A program made the translations under genes and the position numbers. This document shows positions 1 to 9,040 of a stretch of DNA of 64,000 nucleotides, piece after piece. Each line of letters begins with the position of its first letter. Position 1 is the stretch's first letter. Source of the DNA: Pseudonocardia halophobica (GTDB lineage Bacteria > Actinomycetota > Actinomycetes > Mycobacteriales > Pseudonocardiaceae); NCBI RefSeq assembly GCF_027922425.1, contig NZ_BSFQ01000021.1, positions 1 through 64,000 on the forward strand, in the 5' to 3' direction. The notes beneath the pieces are model-generated. The model ran no database searches and was not told the DNA's origin. It saw nothing but the letters and a program-made list of their open reading frames with translations.

Positions 1-363
1 GGGCACGTCCGGGCGTTCGGCGCCGGCCGCGTGCCGCCGGGAGGGCCAGGGCTCCCGCGGGGCGGGCGCGTCGCCGGACCGGCCGGAGCCGTTCGCGACC
101 CCGTTGCGGCCGGTGGGGCCGCCGCCCGTGCCGCCGTCGACGCCGTTCAAGCCGGAGCCGCCGGTGCCACCGGAGCCGTTCGCGGGCCGCCGGGGCGGTG
201 CGGGCTCCTGCACGAGGGGCCGCTCGGCGCGGCGGGGCCAGGGCTCGCCGGAGTGCGCCGGGCGTCGTCGGGAGGGGAGCTCACCGGGATCCCGGACGTC
301 ACGGAGCTCCCGGACGTCCTCGCGGGCGCGTCCGGTGCGTGCGTCGTCGGCCACGTCGGACAC
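1..363 (-). CDS. N-terminus of a Gly/Pro/Arg-rich protein (truncated by window edge)
   Basis: An open frame on the minus strand starts at GTG 361-363 and runs off the left edge. GGAG sits six bases before the GTG and fits a ribosome binding site. The 121 visible residues are charged at first and then rich in Gly, Pro, Asn and Arg, as in a disordered extension ahead of a domain that is not visible. Codon third positions are nearly all G or C, as in real genes of this genome. No family is recognisable. The alternative is non-coding DNA, because several other frames are also open here. Confidence 0.45.
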   Translation of the reverse strand, partial: MSDVADDARTGRAREDVRELRDVRDPGELPSRRRPAHSGEPWPRRAERPLVQEPAPPRRPANGSGGTGGSGLNGVDGGTGGGPTGRNGVANGSGRSGDAPAPREPWPSRRHAAGAERPDVP

Positions 364-463
364 CCCCTTCTCCACAGCGACTCGGGACCGTACGTGCTGG
401 TACGTGTGGCGGGGGTGTGCGGGTGTCCTCGTCGCGAGGGCACCGGGTCCACCGCCGGCACGC

Positions 464-485
464 GGGATCTCGGCGGCGAGATCCC
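464..485. terminator. Hairpin between divergent/convergent genes
   Basis: A 9-bp perfect stem (GGGATCTCG / CGAGATCCC) with a 4-nt loop lies just past the stop codon of the leftward lipoprotein gene. There is no T-run, which is usual for high-GC actinobacterial terminators. Confidence 0.4.
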
Positions 486-525
486 GGCGAGGATACTGCC
501 CGTCACGACACGGCCGGGGGTACCC

Positions 526-1488
526 CTACTGGTAGGACACGAACACCGGCCGGACCGGCCCGACGGCCAGCGTGTCGGCCGGGTCGAACATCGGCCGGTC
601 CTCGTCGTAGAAGTTCTTCCAGCCCCAGGTGACACCGGCCGGGACGGCCTGGTGCAGGCGGTCCCAGGTCTCCATCTTCTCCGCACGCGTGCCGAAACCG
701 TCGGCGTGGAGCACGACGGACAATTCGTCACGGTCCGTGACCAGTTGCTCCCGGTCCCGGATCATCTGGGCCTGGAACTGGTGCAGCATCAGCAGTTTCT
801 GCGGCAGGCGTGCCTCCCGGCTGAGATCGGCGAGCCAGGTCGCGACGGCGTTGACCTCCGCCGCATCGACGAAGCCCACCTGGACGCGGTGCTTCTGTCC
901 CGCGCGCAGCCGCCACTCGGGGTCGAGGGCGAGGCCGACGTTCGGCCGCCGCAGCAGGTCGGTGTAGCGGCGGGCCTGGGTGAGGAAGTCGCTGCGGCCG
1001 GGCTGGAGGTCGAGCACCACGTACATGCCCGCCGCGGCGGCCGCGTCGACCCACGGGACCAGGTCCTCGGGCGCGGACTCGTTCGAGTAGTCGCCGTCCG
1101 CCCCGGGGGCCGAGCTCGCGACGGTCGCGATGATCTCGAACGCCGGCACGACGGGTTCGCCCGTGAGCGGGGCGTACCGGTCGGCGAGGTCGCGGGCGCG
1201 CTGCACCGAGGCATCGACGCCCTGTTCCCCCAGCACGCCGAGCGCGGGCGCGCCCGGATGGCCGTAGAGCGCGACCATCGTGCGGCCGGGGAAGAGGACG
1301 TGTCCGCCGCCGGGCAGCTCCGGGACGGGCGGCGGCGCGGACGTGGTCGGTGATGCCGCCGTGGGCGGGGCGGTGGACGGCGGGGCGGCCGCGTCGAGCG
1401 GGGCCGCGGCGCTGGTCGCGCACCCGGCGAGCACGAGAAGGACACCGAACAGGGGGAGCAGGAGCCGGATCCGTCGCGTCGCCGCCAT
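526..1488 (-). CDS. Secreted lipoprotein of unknown function
   Basis: A 320-residue protein with an N-terminal Arg-containing segment, a hydrophobic core and a lipobox ending LVLAGC (Cys at about residue 23), so it should be diacylated and anchored outside the membrane. A Pro/Ala/Thr/Ser-rich linker to about residue 55 follows. The remaining ~265 residues form one domain with short segments such as VVLDLQPGRSDF and VGLALDPEWRL that recall strands of a TIM-barrel. I do not recognise the family. It stands alone; the response regulator upstream is transcribed in the same direction but is separated by about 145 bp. Confidence 0.8.
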   Translation of the reverse strand: MAATRRIRLLLPLFGVLLVLAGCATSAAAPLDAAAPPSTAPPTAASPTTSAPPPVPELPGGGHVLFPGRTMVALYGHPGAPALGVLGEQGVDASVQRARDLADRYAPLTGEPVVPAFEIIATVASSAPGADGDYSNESAPEDLVPWVDAAAAAGMYVVLDLQPGRSDFLTQARRYTDLLRRPNVGLALDPEWRLRAGQKHRVQVGFVDAAEVNAVATWLADLSREARLPQKLLMLHQFQAQMIRDREQLVTDRDELSVVLHADGFGTRAEKMETWDRLHQAVPAGVTWGWKNFYDEDRPMFDPADTLAVGPVRPVFVSYQ

Positions 1489-1633
1489 CGACGATCACGC
1501 TAGGTGACGCCCGATCGGGCGCGCCCGACGACACGCGGTGCACGACGAAGGGTGCACCCGGTCGGCGCAGCGGTCGGTGGTGCGCCGGACGGTCGGTCCG
1601 GTGTGAGGTGCAGGGCCCGGTCGGTGGCCCCGG

Positions 1634-2488
1634 TCAGCGGATGCGCGCGAGCGGGCCCGTGGGCCCCTCCTCGCGCGGCGGGCGGCCGCGGAGGATCCGC
1701 TTGAGCGCGGCGGTGTGCCGGCGGCTCACCGGCAGCTCCGGCGCGCCCGGCCCGTGCCCGATCCGCACGACGTACCCCGAACCGGACAGCCGCAGCTCGG
1801 TGATCAGCGGCAGCGAGACGAGGTACGCGCGGTGGATCCGCACGAACCCGGCCTCGCGCCAGCGCTCCTCGAGCACGGACAGCGGGATCCGGACGAGGTG
1901 GCCGCCCTCCGTGGTGTGGAGGCGGGCGTAGTCGCCCTGGGCCTCGACGAACCGCACCGTGGACCGGGGGACGAGCTTGGTGGTGCCGGCCAGCTCGACC
2001 GGGATCACCTCGTCCTCCGGCGGCTCGGGCCGCGCGGGCGGGCCCTGCGGGGCGGGCCGGGCCGGCATCGGCCTGCTCTGCGCCTTGGTGGCGATGGTGC
2101 GGTCGATCGAGCCGGCGAGCCGCTCGGAGCGCAGCGGCTTGAGCAGGTAGTCGACCGCGCCGATCTCGTAGGCGTCGACGGCGCGGTCGTCGTGCGCGGT
2201 CACGAACACCACCGGCGGCGGCGAGGCCATGGCGGACAGGACGCGGGCCAGCTCCAGCCCGTCGAGGCCCGGCATCCGGATGTCCAGGAACACGACGTCC
2301 ACCCCGGACTCGCCCGGGCCGGCGCCCGGCCGGCTCCCGAGGATGCGGAGGGCCTCCGTCGCGTCGGGCGCCGTGAGCACGGTGCCGACGCGGTGGTCCT
2401 CGTTCAGCAGGTGGGCCAGTTCCTGAAGCGCCGGTTCCTCGTCGTCGACGGCCAGGACCGTCAGTCCGTCCGAGACCTGCGTGCTCAC
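1634..2488 (-). CDS. LytTR-family DNA-binding response regulator
   Basis: A 284-residue cytoplasmic regulator. The receiver domain spans about residues 10-130: an acidic pair in VLAVDDEEPA, the phospho-acceptor Asp in VFLDIRMPGLDG, a Thr in FVTAHDD and a Lys in YLLKPLRS. A LytTR domain follows from about residue 170 (TVRFVEAQGDYARLHT, GFVRIHRAYLVSL). GTG 2486-2488 is chosen as the start because GAGGAGG lies five bases upstream; a longer ATG-started reading to 2557 lacks a ribosome binding site. No histidine kinase is adjacent, so its partner must be encoded elsewhere. LytTR regulators usually act on cell-surface or competence-type genes; the neighbouring lipoprotein is a possible but unproven target. 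Confidence 0.9.
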   Translation of the reverse strand: MSTQVSDGLTVLAVDDEEPALQELAHLLNEDHRVGTVLTAPDATEALRILGSRPGAGPGESGVDVVFLDIRMPGLDGLELARVLSAMASPPPVVFVTAHDDRAVDAYEIGAVDYLLKPLRSERLAGSIDRTIATKAQSRPMPARPAPQGPPARPEPPEDEVIPVELAGTTKLVPRSTVRFVEAQGDYARLHTTEGGHLVRIPLSVLEERWREAGFVRIHRAYLVSLPLITELRLSGSGYVVRIGHGPGAPELPVSRRHTAALKRILRGRPPREEGPTGPLARIR

Positions 2489-2778
2489 GAGCGCCTCCTC
2501 GTGCATGTCGGGGAGCGGGCCGGGGAGCGGGCACCGCCACCTGTCGTGCCCCGACACCTGTGGGTGACTGCCGGCACAACGCTAGCGAAGGGGTGCGCCC
2601 CGCTCGACGACCGGTCGACGGCTGTTCCTCCCGCAGAGGCGAACGGCCCTACCGCGGGCCGGGCACCGGCGTGTCCCCGCATGTCCAGTCCGCGACCGAC
2701 CGTCCGGGAACACCGGACGACCGTTCACCGTTCCGTCCGGTTGCCGATGCAATCATCGTCGGCGACGAGGGGGAGCAC

Positions 2779-3897
2779 ATGCAGTTCGGGATCTTCACGG
2801 TCGGGGACGTCACCACCGACCCGACGACGGGCGCCACGCCGAGCGAGCACGAGCGGATCCGGGCGATGGTCCGGATCGCCGAGCACGCGGAGGCGATCGG
2901 CCTGGACGTCTTCGCGACCGGCGAGCACCACAACCCGCCCTTCGTGCCGTCCTCGCCGACGACGCTGCTCGGCTACGTCGCCGCCCGCACCGAGAGGCTG
3001 GTGCTGTCGACCTCGACCACGCTGATCACGACGAACGACCCGGTGAAGATCGCCGAGGACTTCGCGATGCTGCAGCACCTCGCGGGCCCCGAGCGCGTCG
3101 ACCTCATGCTCGGCCGCGGCAACACCCCGCCGGTCTACCCCTGGTTCGGCCACCGGATCCAGGACTCCGTGGCGCTGACGGTGGAGAACTACCAGCTGCT
3201 GCGCCGGCTCTGGGACTCGGAGGGGCCGGTCGACTGGGAGGGCCGCTTCCGCACCCCGCTGCACGGCTTCGTCTCCACGCCCCGCCCGCTCGACGGCGTC
3301 GCGCCCTTCGTCTGGCACGGCTCGATCCGCACCCCCGAGGTCGCCGAGATCGCGGCCTACTTCGGCGACGGCTTCTTCGCGAACAACATCTTCTGGCCGC
3401 CGGAGCACTACACCCGCCTCATCGGCCTCTACCGGCAGCGGTTCGAGCACTACGGCCACGGCCCGGCGGCGGCCGCCACCGTCGGCCTGGGCGGGCAGTT
3501 CTTCATGCGCCGCAACAGCCAGGACGCGTGGGACGAGTTCCGGCCGTACTTCGACGTCGCGCCCGTGTACGGCCACGGCCCGTCCATGGAGGACTTCACC
3601 GAGCGGACCCCGCTGACCGTCGGCAGCCCGCAGCAGGTGGTCGACCGGACGCTGACCTTCCGCGGGCACTTCGGCGACTACCAGCGCCAACTGTTCCTCG
3701 TCGACCACGCGGGTCTGCCGCTGAAGACGGTCCTGGAGCAGCTGGACCTGCTCGGCGAGATCCTGCCGACCCTGCGCGCCGAGTTCGAGGCGCTCCGCCC
3801 GCACGGCGTCCCGTCGGACCCGCCCACGCACGCGGAGCGGGTCGCGGCGCGGGCGGCGGCGGAGGCAGGGGTCGAGGACGCGCCGGCCGGCGTCTGA
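2779..3897 (+). CDS. LLM-class flavin-dependent oxidoreductase
   Basis: A 372-residue luciferase-like monooxygenase. The N-terminus MQFGIFTVGDVTTDP, the segment ATGEHHNPPFVPSSP and the block RVDLMLGRGNTPPVYPWFG are typical of the alkanal-monooxygenase-like TIM-barrel family that uses reduced FMN or F420. The start ATG follows GGGGGAG; the frame is open further upstream but without a ribosome binding site. It is monocistronic and divergent from the LytTR gene. Substrate unknown; F420 versus FMN use cannot be decided by eye. Confidence 0.88.
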   Translation: MQFGIFTVGDVTTDPTTGATPSEHERIRAMVRIAEHAEAIGLDVFATGEHHNPPFVPSSPTTLLGYVAARTERLVLSTSTTLITTNDPVKIAEDFAMLQHLAGPERVDLMLGRGNTPPVYPWFGHRIQDSVALTVENYQLLRRLWDSEGPVDWEGRFRTPLHGFVSTPRPLDGVAPFVWHGSIRTPEVAEIAAYFGDGFFANNIFWPPEHYTRLIGLYRQRFEHYGHGPAAAATVGLGGQFFMRRNSQDAWDEFRPYFDVAPVYGHGPSMEDFTERTPLTVGSPQQVVDRTLTFRGHFGDYQRQLFLVDHAGLPLKTVLEQLDLLGEILPTLRAEFEALRPHGVPSDPPTHAERVAARAAAEAGVEDAPAGV

Positions 3898-4336
3898 CGT
3901 CACTCTTCGTGGTCGGCGTCCGGCCGGCACCACCCCGAGACGTGCGGCGGCGCCGGATGGTTCCCGTTCGCCCCCGGATGTGATGTTGACCCGCCGTGAC
4001 GGTAACCCGGTTGCCGCAGTCGCGGCGGCACGGGCACTCTGGACTCCGTGATCGTGACTCGGGAGGTGGGAGCGGTGCCGCACGTGCCGCCGTCGCCGTG
4101 CCGTCACGGTCGCCATGCGCGCGGCTGGTGTCGCGGTCACTGACCGTTCCCCCGCCCGTCGCCCGTCCCGGAGATCCCCGATGCGCCCCCTGTGCTCGTC
4201 CCGGTGCCTGATTCGTCCGTTCCTGAGCCGTCGTCGCCCCGTCGACCATCTACGGACCGCGAGCGCACTCTGTCGGGCCGGCCTCCAGGCACCCGCCGAT
4301 CCCGCCGCCGTTCACGTTCGTCCGTAGGAGTACGAC
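3898..4336. other. Intergenic stretch without a supported gene
   Basis: About 440 bp between the LLM oxidoreductase and the small 4337 gene. Short frames exist but none has a ribosome binding site together with recognisable protein sequence. I see no riboswitch or strong hairpin. It presumably holds the promoter of the 4337 gene. Confidence 0.5.
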
Positions 4337-4636
4337 ATGACCGCCCCGATCCACGACCGGGAGGCCGCCACCCCGGCGCCCCGGGCCGAACAGGCCGCCG
4401 ACCTCGACCCGCCGACCGTGCGGCTGCCGAGGCCGACCCGGGACGACCGCCGCACCGAGATCGTCGACCGGCTGCTCGACGCGCTGGAGGACCTCGTCGC
4501 CCGGCACCGCGCCCTGGCCGGGAACCCGGCGCAGGTCGACCTGCACGCCGAGCTCATCGCGGCCGAGGTCGCGCACGAGCTCGCGGTGACCCGCGCGGCC
4601 CTGCGCCGGGCACCGCACCTGCGCCGGACCGGCTGA
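4337..4636 (+). CDS. Small helical hypothetical protein
   Basis: A 99-residue protein starting at ATG behind TAGGAG. The first ~35 residues are Pro/Ala/Asp-rich. The rest is amphipathic, with Leu/Ala/Arg/Glu heptad-like spacing (VDRLLDALEDLVARHRAL and AAEVAHELAVTRAALRR), suggesting two helices that may dimerise. It has no resemblance to MftA or MftB, although it lies just upstream of mftD. Function unknown; the good ribosome binding site and high GC3 argue that it is real. Confidence 0.6.
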   Translation: MTAPIHDREAATPAPRAEQAADLDPPTVRLPRPTRDDRRTEIVDRLLDALEDLVARHRALAGNPAQVDLHAELIAAEVAHELAVTRAALRRAPHLRRTG

Positions 4637-4644
4637 GACCTTTC

Positions 4645-4751
4645 CGACGGCCCGCTTCCGACGGCCCGCTCCCGACGGCCCGCTCCCGACGGCCCGTTCC
4701 CGACGGCCCGTTCCCGACGGCCCGCGACGCACCCCGCGTCGCGGGCCGTCG
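4645..4751 (+). repeat. 14-bp tandem repeat array ending in a long hairpin
   Basis: Six head-to-tail copies of a 14-bp unit, consensus CGACGGCCCG(C/T)TCC, cover 4645-4728. The last copy forms the left arm of a perfect 14-bp stem (4715-4728 with 4738-4751, 9-nt loop). All six copies share the core CGACGGCCCG and could each pair with the single right arm. The array sits right after the stop of the 4337 gene, where a terminator is expected. Confidence 0.85.
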
Positions 4752-4855
4752 GCGTTCACGGCCGTCCGCGCTGTTCACGGGCACCCCGGCCGCCCGGAGG
4801 AGGCCGGTCCTGACCCTTCGGAGGGGCTCGGGACCGGGATGCCGGGCCGCACTAT

Positions 4856-4868
4856 GGCACCGAGTGCC
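4856..4868. promoter_or_regulatory. Candidate operator upstream of mftD
   Basis: The palindrome GGCAC-CGA-GTGCC lies about 55 bp before the mftD start, next to a TAGTAGGGT stretch that could contain a -10 element. A dimeric repressor of TetR type would suit it. The regulator is not in the immediate neighbourhood. Confidence 0.3.
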
Positions 4869-4923
4869 GAAATAGTAGGGTGGCCGCAGACACGCGGATC
4901 CGAGCTGCGAAGGGGCAGGCGCG

Positions 4924-6102
4924 ATGGCCAGCACGAAGAACTGGTTCGAGACGATCGCCGAGGCACAGCGGAGGGCCAAGAAGCGCCTGCCCCGCTCGGT
5001 GTACCTGGCGCTCGTGGCGGGCACCGAGAAGGGCGTCACGGTCTCGGACAACGTGGAGGCGTTCAGCGAGCTCGGGTTCCGCCCGCGCATCGCCGACCTG
5101 CCGGCGCAGCGGAACCAGGCGACCACGGTGATGGGGCAGGACATCTCCTTCCCGGTGATCATCTCGCCGACGGGCGTGCAGGCCGTCTACCCGGAGGGCG
5201 AGGTCGCCGTGGCGCGCGCCGCCGCCGGGGCCGGCACGGCGATGGGCCTGAGCTCGTTCGCGAGCCGGTCCATCGAGGACGTCGCGGCCGTGAACGACAA
5301 GACCTTCTTCCAGATGTACTGGGTGGGCTCCCGCGACCAGCTGCTGGCCCGCGCGGAGCGCGCGAAGAAGGCCGGGGCCAAGGGCCTGATCATGACCCTG
5401 GACTGGTCGTTCGACTCCGCCCGGGACTGGGACGCCCCGATGATCCCGGAGAAGGTGAACCTCAAGGCGGCGCTGCACTTCGCGCCCGAGGTGCTGCGCA
5501 AGCCGCGCTGGCTGTTCGACTTCGCCAAGACCGGCAAGCTGCCCGACCTGACCACCCCGAACCTGGCGATCGGCGACGAGGCGCCGCCGACCTTCTTCGG
5601 CGCCTACTTCCAGTGGATGCAGACCCCGCCGGTGACCTGGGCGGACGTCGCCTGGCTGCGCGAGCAGTGGGACGGCCCGTTCGCGGTCAAGGGGATCATG
5701 CACCCGGACGACGCCCGCCGGGCCGTCGACGCCGGCTGCACGGCGATCTCGGTGTCCAACCACGGCGGCAACAACCTCGACGGCACCCCGGCGTCGATCC
5801 GCGCGCTGCCGGCGGTCGTCGACGCGGTCGGCGACCAGATCGAGGTGCTGCAGGACGGCGGCATCCGGCGCGGCTCCGACGTGGTGAAGGCTCTCGCGCT
5901 GGGCGCCAAGGCGGTGCTGATCGGCCGCGCCTACCTCTGGGGCATGGCCGCCGCGGGCCAGCACGGCGTGACCAACACCCTCGAGGTGCTGCGCCAGGGC
6001 ATCGACTCCACCCTGCTCGGCCTGGGCAAGTCCAGCATCCACGAGCTGTCCCGCGACGACCTGATCATCCCGGAGAACTTCGCCCTGAGGGCCAAGTCCT
6101 GA
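4924..6102 (+). CDS. mftD: Pre-mycofactocin synthase (FMN-dependent)
   Basis: A 392-residue enzyme of the alpha-hydroxyacid-oxidase fold. It matches the MftD family (formerly LldD1) from end to end: WFETIAEAQRRAKKRLP near the N-terminus, VIISPTGVQAV, GLSSFASRSIEDV, then the FMN/active-site blocks AISVSNHGGNNLDGTPASI and VLQDGGIRRGSDVVKALALG. MftD converts the peptide-derived AHDP to pre-mycofactocin by oxidative deamination, a step in making the redox cofactor mycofactocin. The start ATG follows AAGGGG. No mftA, mftB, mftC, mftE or mftF is nearby, so this copy lies apart from the usual cluster. A plain lactate dehydrogenase is the less likely alternative. Confidence 0.9.
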   Translation: MASTKNWFETIAEAQRRAKKRLPRSVYLALVAGTEKGVTVSDNVEAFSELGFRPRIADLPAQRNQATTVMGQDISFPVIISPTGVQAVYPEGEVAVARAAAGAGTAMGLSSFASRSIEDVAAVNDKTFFQMYWVGSRDQLLARAERAKKAGAKGLIMTLDWSFDSARDWDAPMIPEKVNLKAALHFAPEVLRKPRWLFDFAKTGKLPDLTTPNLAIGDEAPPTFFGAYFQWMQTPPVTWADVAWLREQWDGPFAVKGIMHPDDARRAVDAGCTAISVSNHGGNNLDGTPASIRALPAVVDAVGDQIEVLQDGGIRRGSDVVKALALGAKAVLIGRAYLWGMAAAGQHGVTNTLEVLRQGIDSTLLGLGKSSIHELSRDDLIIPENFALRAKS

Positions 6103-6118
6103 TCCGGCCCCGGGGGCC

Positions 6119-8047
6119 TCACCGCACGACGAGGTCCCCGGGCTCCGGGTGGCGCAGCCACCGCCACATCTCGGTCCCCTCGAACGGGCAGTTCGCGGCC
6201 GAGCGGCCGTGCGCGTTGCGGTAGTAGTTGTCGACCCGCGGGTCGCTCCAGGTCCGGGTGCGCTCCCGGGCGTCGAGCGCGGTGTTGTAGGAGTCGTAGG
6301 CCTCCTCGGTCACCTCGACCGACGAGCGTCCGGACAGCACCAGCTCGGCCACCCGGTCCAGCGCGAACCGGGTCGTCATCTCGGAGAAGGTCACCACGCC
6401 GAGACTGAACGGGTTCATGTTCGGCCCGTAGAGCAGGAAGAAGTTGGGGAAGCCCGGCAGCATGGTGCCCAGCCAGGCCCGCGCCCCGTCGCGCGCCCAC
6501 AGGTCCTCCACCCGCCGCCCGCCCCGGCCCCGGATCTCCATCGGCCAGAGGAAGTCGTTGGCCCGGAAGCCGGTGGCGTAGACCAGCACGTCGAGCGGGT
6601 GGTCGGCGCCGTCGGCGGTGCTGACCCCGGTCGCGGTCACCTCGGTGATCGGTGCGGTGACCAGGTCGACGTCGTCGCGGAGCAGGGTGTCCACCACGCT
6701 CAGCCCGGGATCGACGACGACGGGCCGTGCGGACATCGGCGGATGGTCGGGGGTCATCGCGGTGACCAGGTCCGGCCGGCCCGCCAGCTTGCGCTGCAGG
6801 AACTCCAGCCGCTGCTCGCGCAACCGCGCGTTGAGGGCGCTGAGCGTGTGCGGGTCGGACCACTCCGGGTCGATGGTGAACGCCGCGCTCTGCACGTGCG
6901 GGCCGGACAGCCAGCTCACCCGGAGCCGCTGGAAGTTGCGGTACCAGGGCACGTTGCGGTCCAGCCACGTCGCCTCCGGCGGGAACGCCGTCCGGTAGCC
7001 GGGCCGGTCGAACACCCACTGCGGGGTCCGCTGGAAGATCGACAGGTGGCCCGCGGTCCCGGCCAGCTCGGGTGCCATCTGGTAGCTCGTGCAGCCCGAG
7101 CCGATCACCCCGACCCGGGCGCCCTCGAGGTCGAGGCCGGCGGGCCAGCGGGCGCTGTGGAAGGCGGCGCCCTCGAAGAGCTCCGCGCCGGGCAGGTCCG
7201 GGATGTTCGGCCGGGCGAGGAAGCCGACCGCGCTGATCACGGCGTTGACGGCGATCTCGCGCTCGCCCTCCGGCGAGGCGAGCGTGACCCGCCACCGGGC
7301 GGCGGCCTCGTCCCACACCGCGGAACGGACCTCGGTGTCGAACTCGATGTGCGGCCGCACGCCGAAGGTGTCGGCGACCCAGTTGAAGTACTTCTCGTTC
7401 TCCGCCTGCTCGCAGAAGGGGTTCGGGTACTCGTAGTCCACGCCGAACAGGTGCGTGTAGGCGCGGCTCGGGGTGTCGACGCGCGCGCCCGGGTACCGGT
7501 TCTCGTACCAGGTCCCGCCCACGCCCGGGTTCTTCTCGACGACCGTGTACGGGATCCCGGCGCGCTCCAGCTGCACCGCGGCGCCCAGTCCGCCGAGCCC
7601 GGCACCGATGACGAGGACGGAGAAGCCCGCGAGCGCCTCCGGATCCGGCGTCCGCGGCCACCGCAGCCCCCGTGCGAACGGGTCGACGGCCAGCTCCTCG
7701 GTCCAGCACTCCAGCTCGTCGGCGGGCAGCTCGACGCCCGCGACCAGACCCATGCTGCGCGGCAGCCGGTCCGCGGGGCCCAGCGGCAGGTCCGGGGCGC
7801 CGCGGTCGCGGTGGGCCGCGAGGAACCGCAGGGCCTTCTCGCGGACCAGCGCGGCGTCGGCCTTGTCGGCCAGCCGCATGGCCTCGGCGTTGCCCGCCGG
7901 GGCGAGCGTGACCGGGAGCCGCGCGAGGGACTCGTCCCCGGTGAGCTGGTACAGCAGCCCGCGCAACGTCATCGGATCGGCGACGGCGAGCGCGGCGCGG
8001 ATCTCGTCGTCCGTCGCCCCGCCCAGCTCCTGGCCACTGTTCGTCAT
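6119..8047 (-). CDS. Baeyer-Villiger-type flavin monooxygenase (HAPMO-like)
   Basis: A 642-residue FAD/NADPH monooxygenase. A ~140-residue N-terminal extension precedes the first Rossmann motif (GAGLGG, residues 148-153), as in 4-hydroxyacetophenone monooxygenase-type enzymes. The Baeyer-Villiger fingerprint FxGxxxHxxxW is intact at residues 291-301. A second nucleotide-binding motif GSGCTS lies at about 316-321. GGAGG precedes the ATG. It would insert oxygen next to a ketone to give an ester or lactone. It converges on mftD, with only 16 bp between the stops. Substrate unknown. Confidence 0.9.
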   Translation of the reverse strand: MTNSGQELGGATDDEIRAALAVADPMTLRGLLYQLTGDESLARLPVTLAPAGNAEAMRLADKADAALVREKALRFLAAHRDRGAPDLPLGPADRLPRSMGLVAGVELPADELECWTEELAVDPFARGLRWPRTPDPEALAGFSVLVIGAGLGGLGAAVQLERAGIPYTVVEKNPGVGGTWYENRYPGARVDTPSRAYTHLFGVDYEYPNPFCEQAENEKYFNWVADTFGVRPHIEFDTEVRSAVWDEAAARWRVTLASPEGEREIAVNAVISAVGFLARPNIPDLPGAELFEGAAFHSARWPAGLDLEGARVGVIGSGCTSYQMAPELAGTAGHLSIFQRTPQWVFDRPGYRTAFPPEATWLDRNVPWYRNFQRLRVSWLSGPHVQSAAFTIDPEWSDPHTLSALNARLREQRLEFLQRKLAGRPDLVTAMTPDHPPMSARPVVVDPGLSVVDTLLRDDVDLVTAPITEVTATGVSTADGADHPLDVLVYATGFRANDFLWPMEIRGRGGRRVEDLWARDGARAWLGTMLPGFPNFFLLYGPNMNPFSLGVVTFSEMTTRFALDRVAELVLSGRSSVEVTEEAYDSYNTALDARERTRTWSDPRVDNYYRNAHGRSAANCPFEGTEMWRWLRHPEPGDLVVR

Positions 8048-8146
8048 CGAACGGCCTCCCCCTCGAGGAACGCCTCCGACGTTAAGACGAGTGCATGAAG
8101 GTTGGCAATGCTCTCTTCCGGGTGGGCGCCGGGTTCGGCTCCGGGC

Positions 8147-9040
8147 TCAGCTGAGGGCGAGGCCCCGGGCCCGCAGCACCCGGCGCTCGAGCGGCCGGAA
8201 CACCAGCAGCTCGATCCCGATGCCGACCACGAGGATCAGCAGCACCGCCGAGAACACCGCGGCGATGTCGTTGAAGTCGCTGCCGTTCTTCAGGTACGCA
8301 CCCAGTCCGATGCCCAGGGCCGGCCCGGCGGCGATGATCTCGGCGGCCATCAGCGAACGCCACGAGAAGGCCCAGCCCTGCTTGCAGCCGGCCAGGTAGC
8401 CGGGCAGCGCGGCGGGGAGCAGGACGTGCCGGGCGCTCGCCAGGCCGCGGGCGCCGAGGACCCGGCCGACCCGCGGCAGGATCGGCGGGATCTGGTCGAT
8501 GCCCGCCACCAGGCCGTTGGCGATCGACGGCACCGAGCCGAGCAGCACCACGAAGTAGATCGTGGCGTCGGTCAGGCCGAACCAGAGCACCGCCGCGGGC
8601 ACCCACGCGACCGACGGCAGGCTCTGCAGGCCGGACAGCAGCGGGCCGATGGCCGACCGCACCACCGGCACCTTCGCCACCAGCAGGCCGAGCGGCGTCG
8701 CGATGACCAGCGCGATCGCGAAGCCGAGGAAGGCGCGGCTGATCGAGGTCCACAGGATCGACCAGATGCTGCCGTCGGCGACGATCGTGAGGAACGAGTC
8801 CCACACCGCCATCGGCGCCGGCAGCTTGAACTCCGGCAGCACCGCCGAGGCCCACACGACCTGCCAGATCACCACGATCAGCACGAGCGCGACGACCGGC
8901 GGCAGCACGCTCGACGACGCCCGCCGCCACCACGGAACGCGGTTGACCGTCGGGGTGTCCAGGGCGTCGAGCCCGGCGAGCGCCTTCGCGCTGTCGTCCG
9001 TGCTGCTCCCGCCCTGGCGTTCCACGAGCTCAGGCGGCAT
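8147..9040 (-). CDS. ABC transporter permease, sulfonate/nitrate type
   Basis: A 297-residue membrane protein with about six transmembrane segments (the first at VVALVLIVVIWQVVW) and the SsuC/TauC-like block LPSVAWVPAAVLWFGL. The EAA-like loop faces the ATPase. It is the last gene of the leftward SBP-ATPase-permease operon and its start overlaps the ATPase end by 11 bp. It forms the import channel for the ligand delivered by the 9839 lipoprotein. Confidence 0.92.
   Translation of the reverse strand: MPPELVERQGGSSTDDSAKALAGLDALDTPTVNRVPWWRRASSSVLPPVVALVLIVVIWQVVWASAVLPEFKLPAPMAVWDSFLTIVADGSIWSILWTSISRAFLGFAIALVIATPLGLLVAKVPVVRSAIGPLLSGLQSLPSVAWVPAAVLWFGLTDATIYFVVLLGSVPSIANGLVAGIDQIPPILPRVGRVLGARGLASARHVLLPAALPGYLAGCKQGWAFSWRSLMAAEIIAAGPALGIGLGAYLKNGSDFNDIAAVFSAVLLILVVGIGIELLVFRPLERRVLRARGLALS

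Noticed and set aside
31..1353. Rightward 440-codon frame at the left edge
   Set aside because: Low-complexity Arg/Gly/Val translation antisense to a lipoprotein with a clear lipobox.
3987..4010. TTGACC motif after the LLM gene as a promoter
   Set aside because: No -10-like hexamer at an acceptable spacing and no gene close downstream.
4645..4728. Possible CRISPR array
   Set aside because: The 14-bp units are contiguous with no spacers; this is a simple tandem repeat. No cas genes are in the window.
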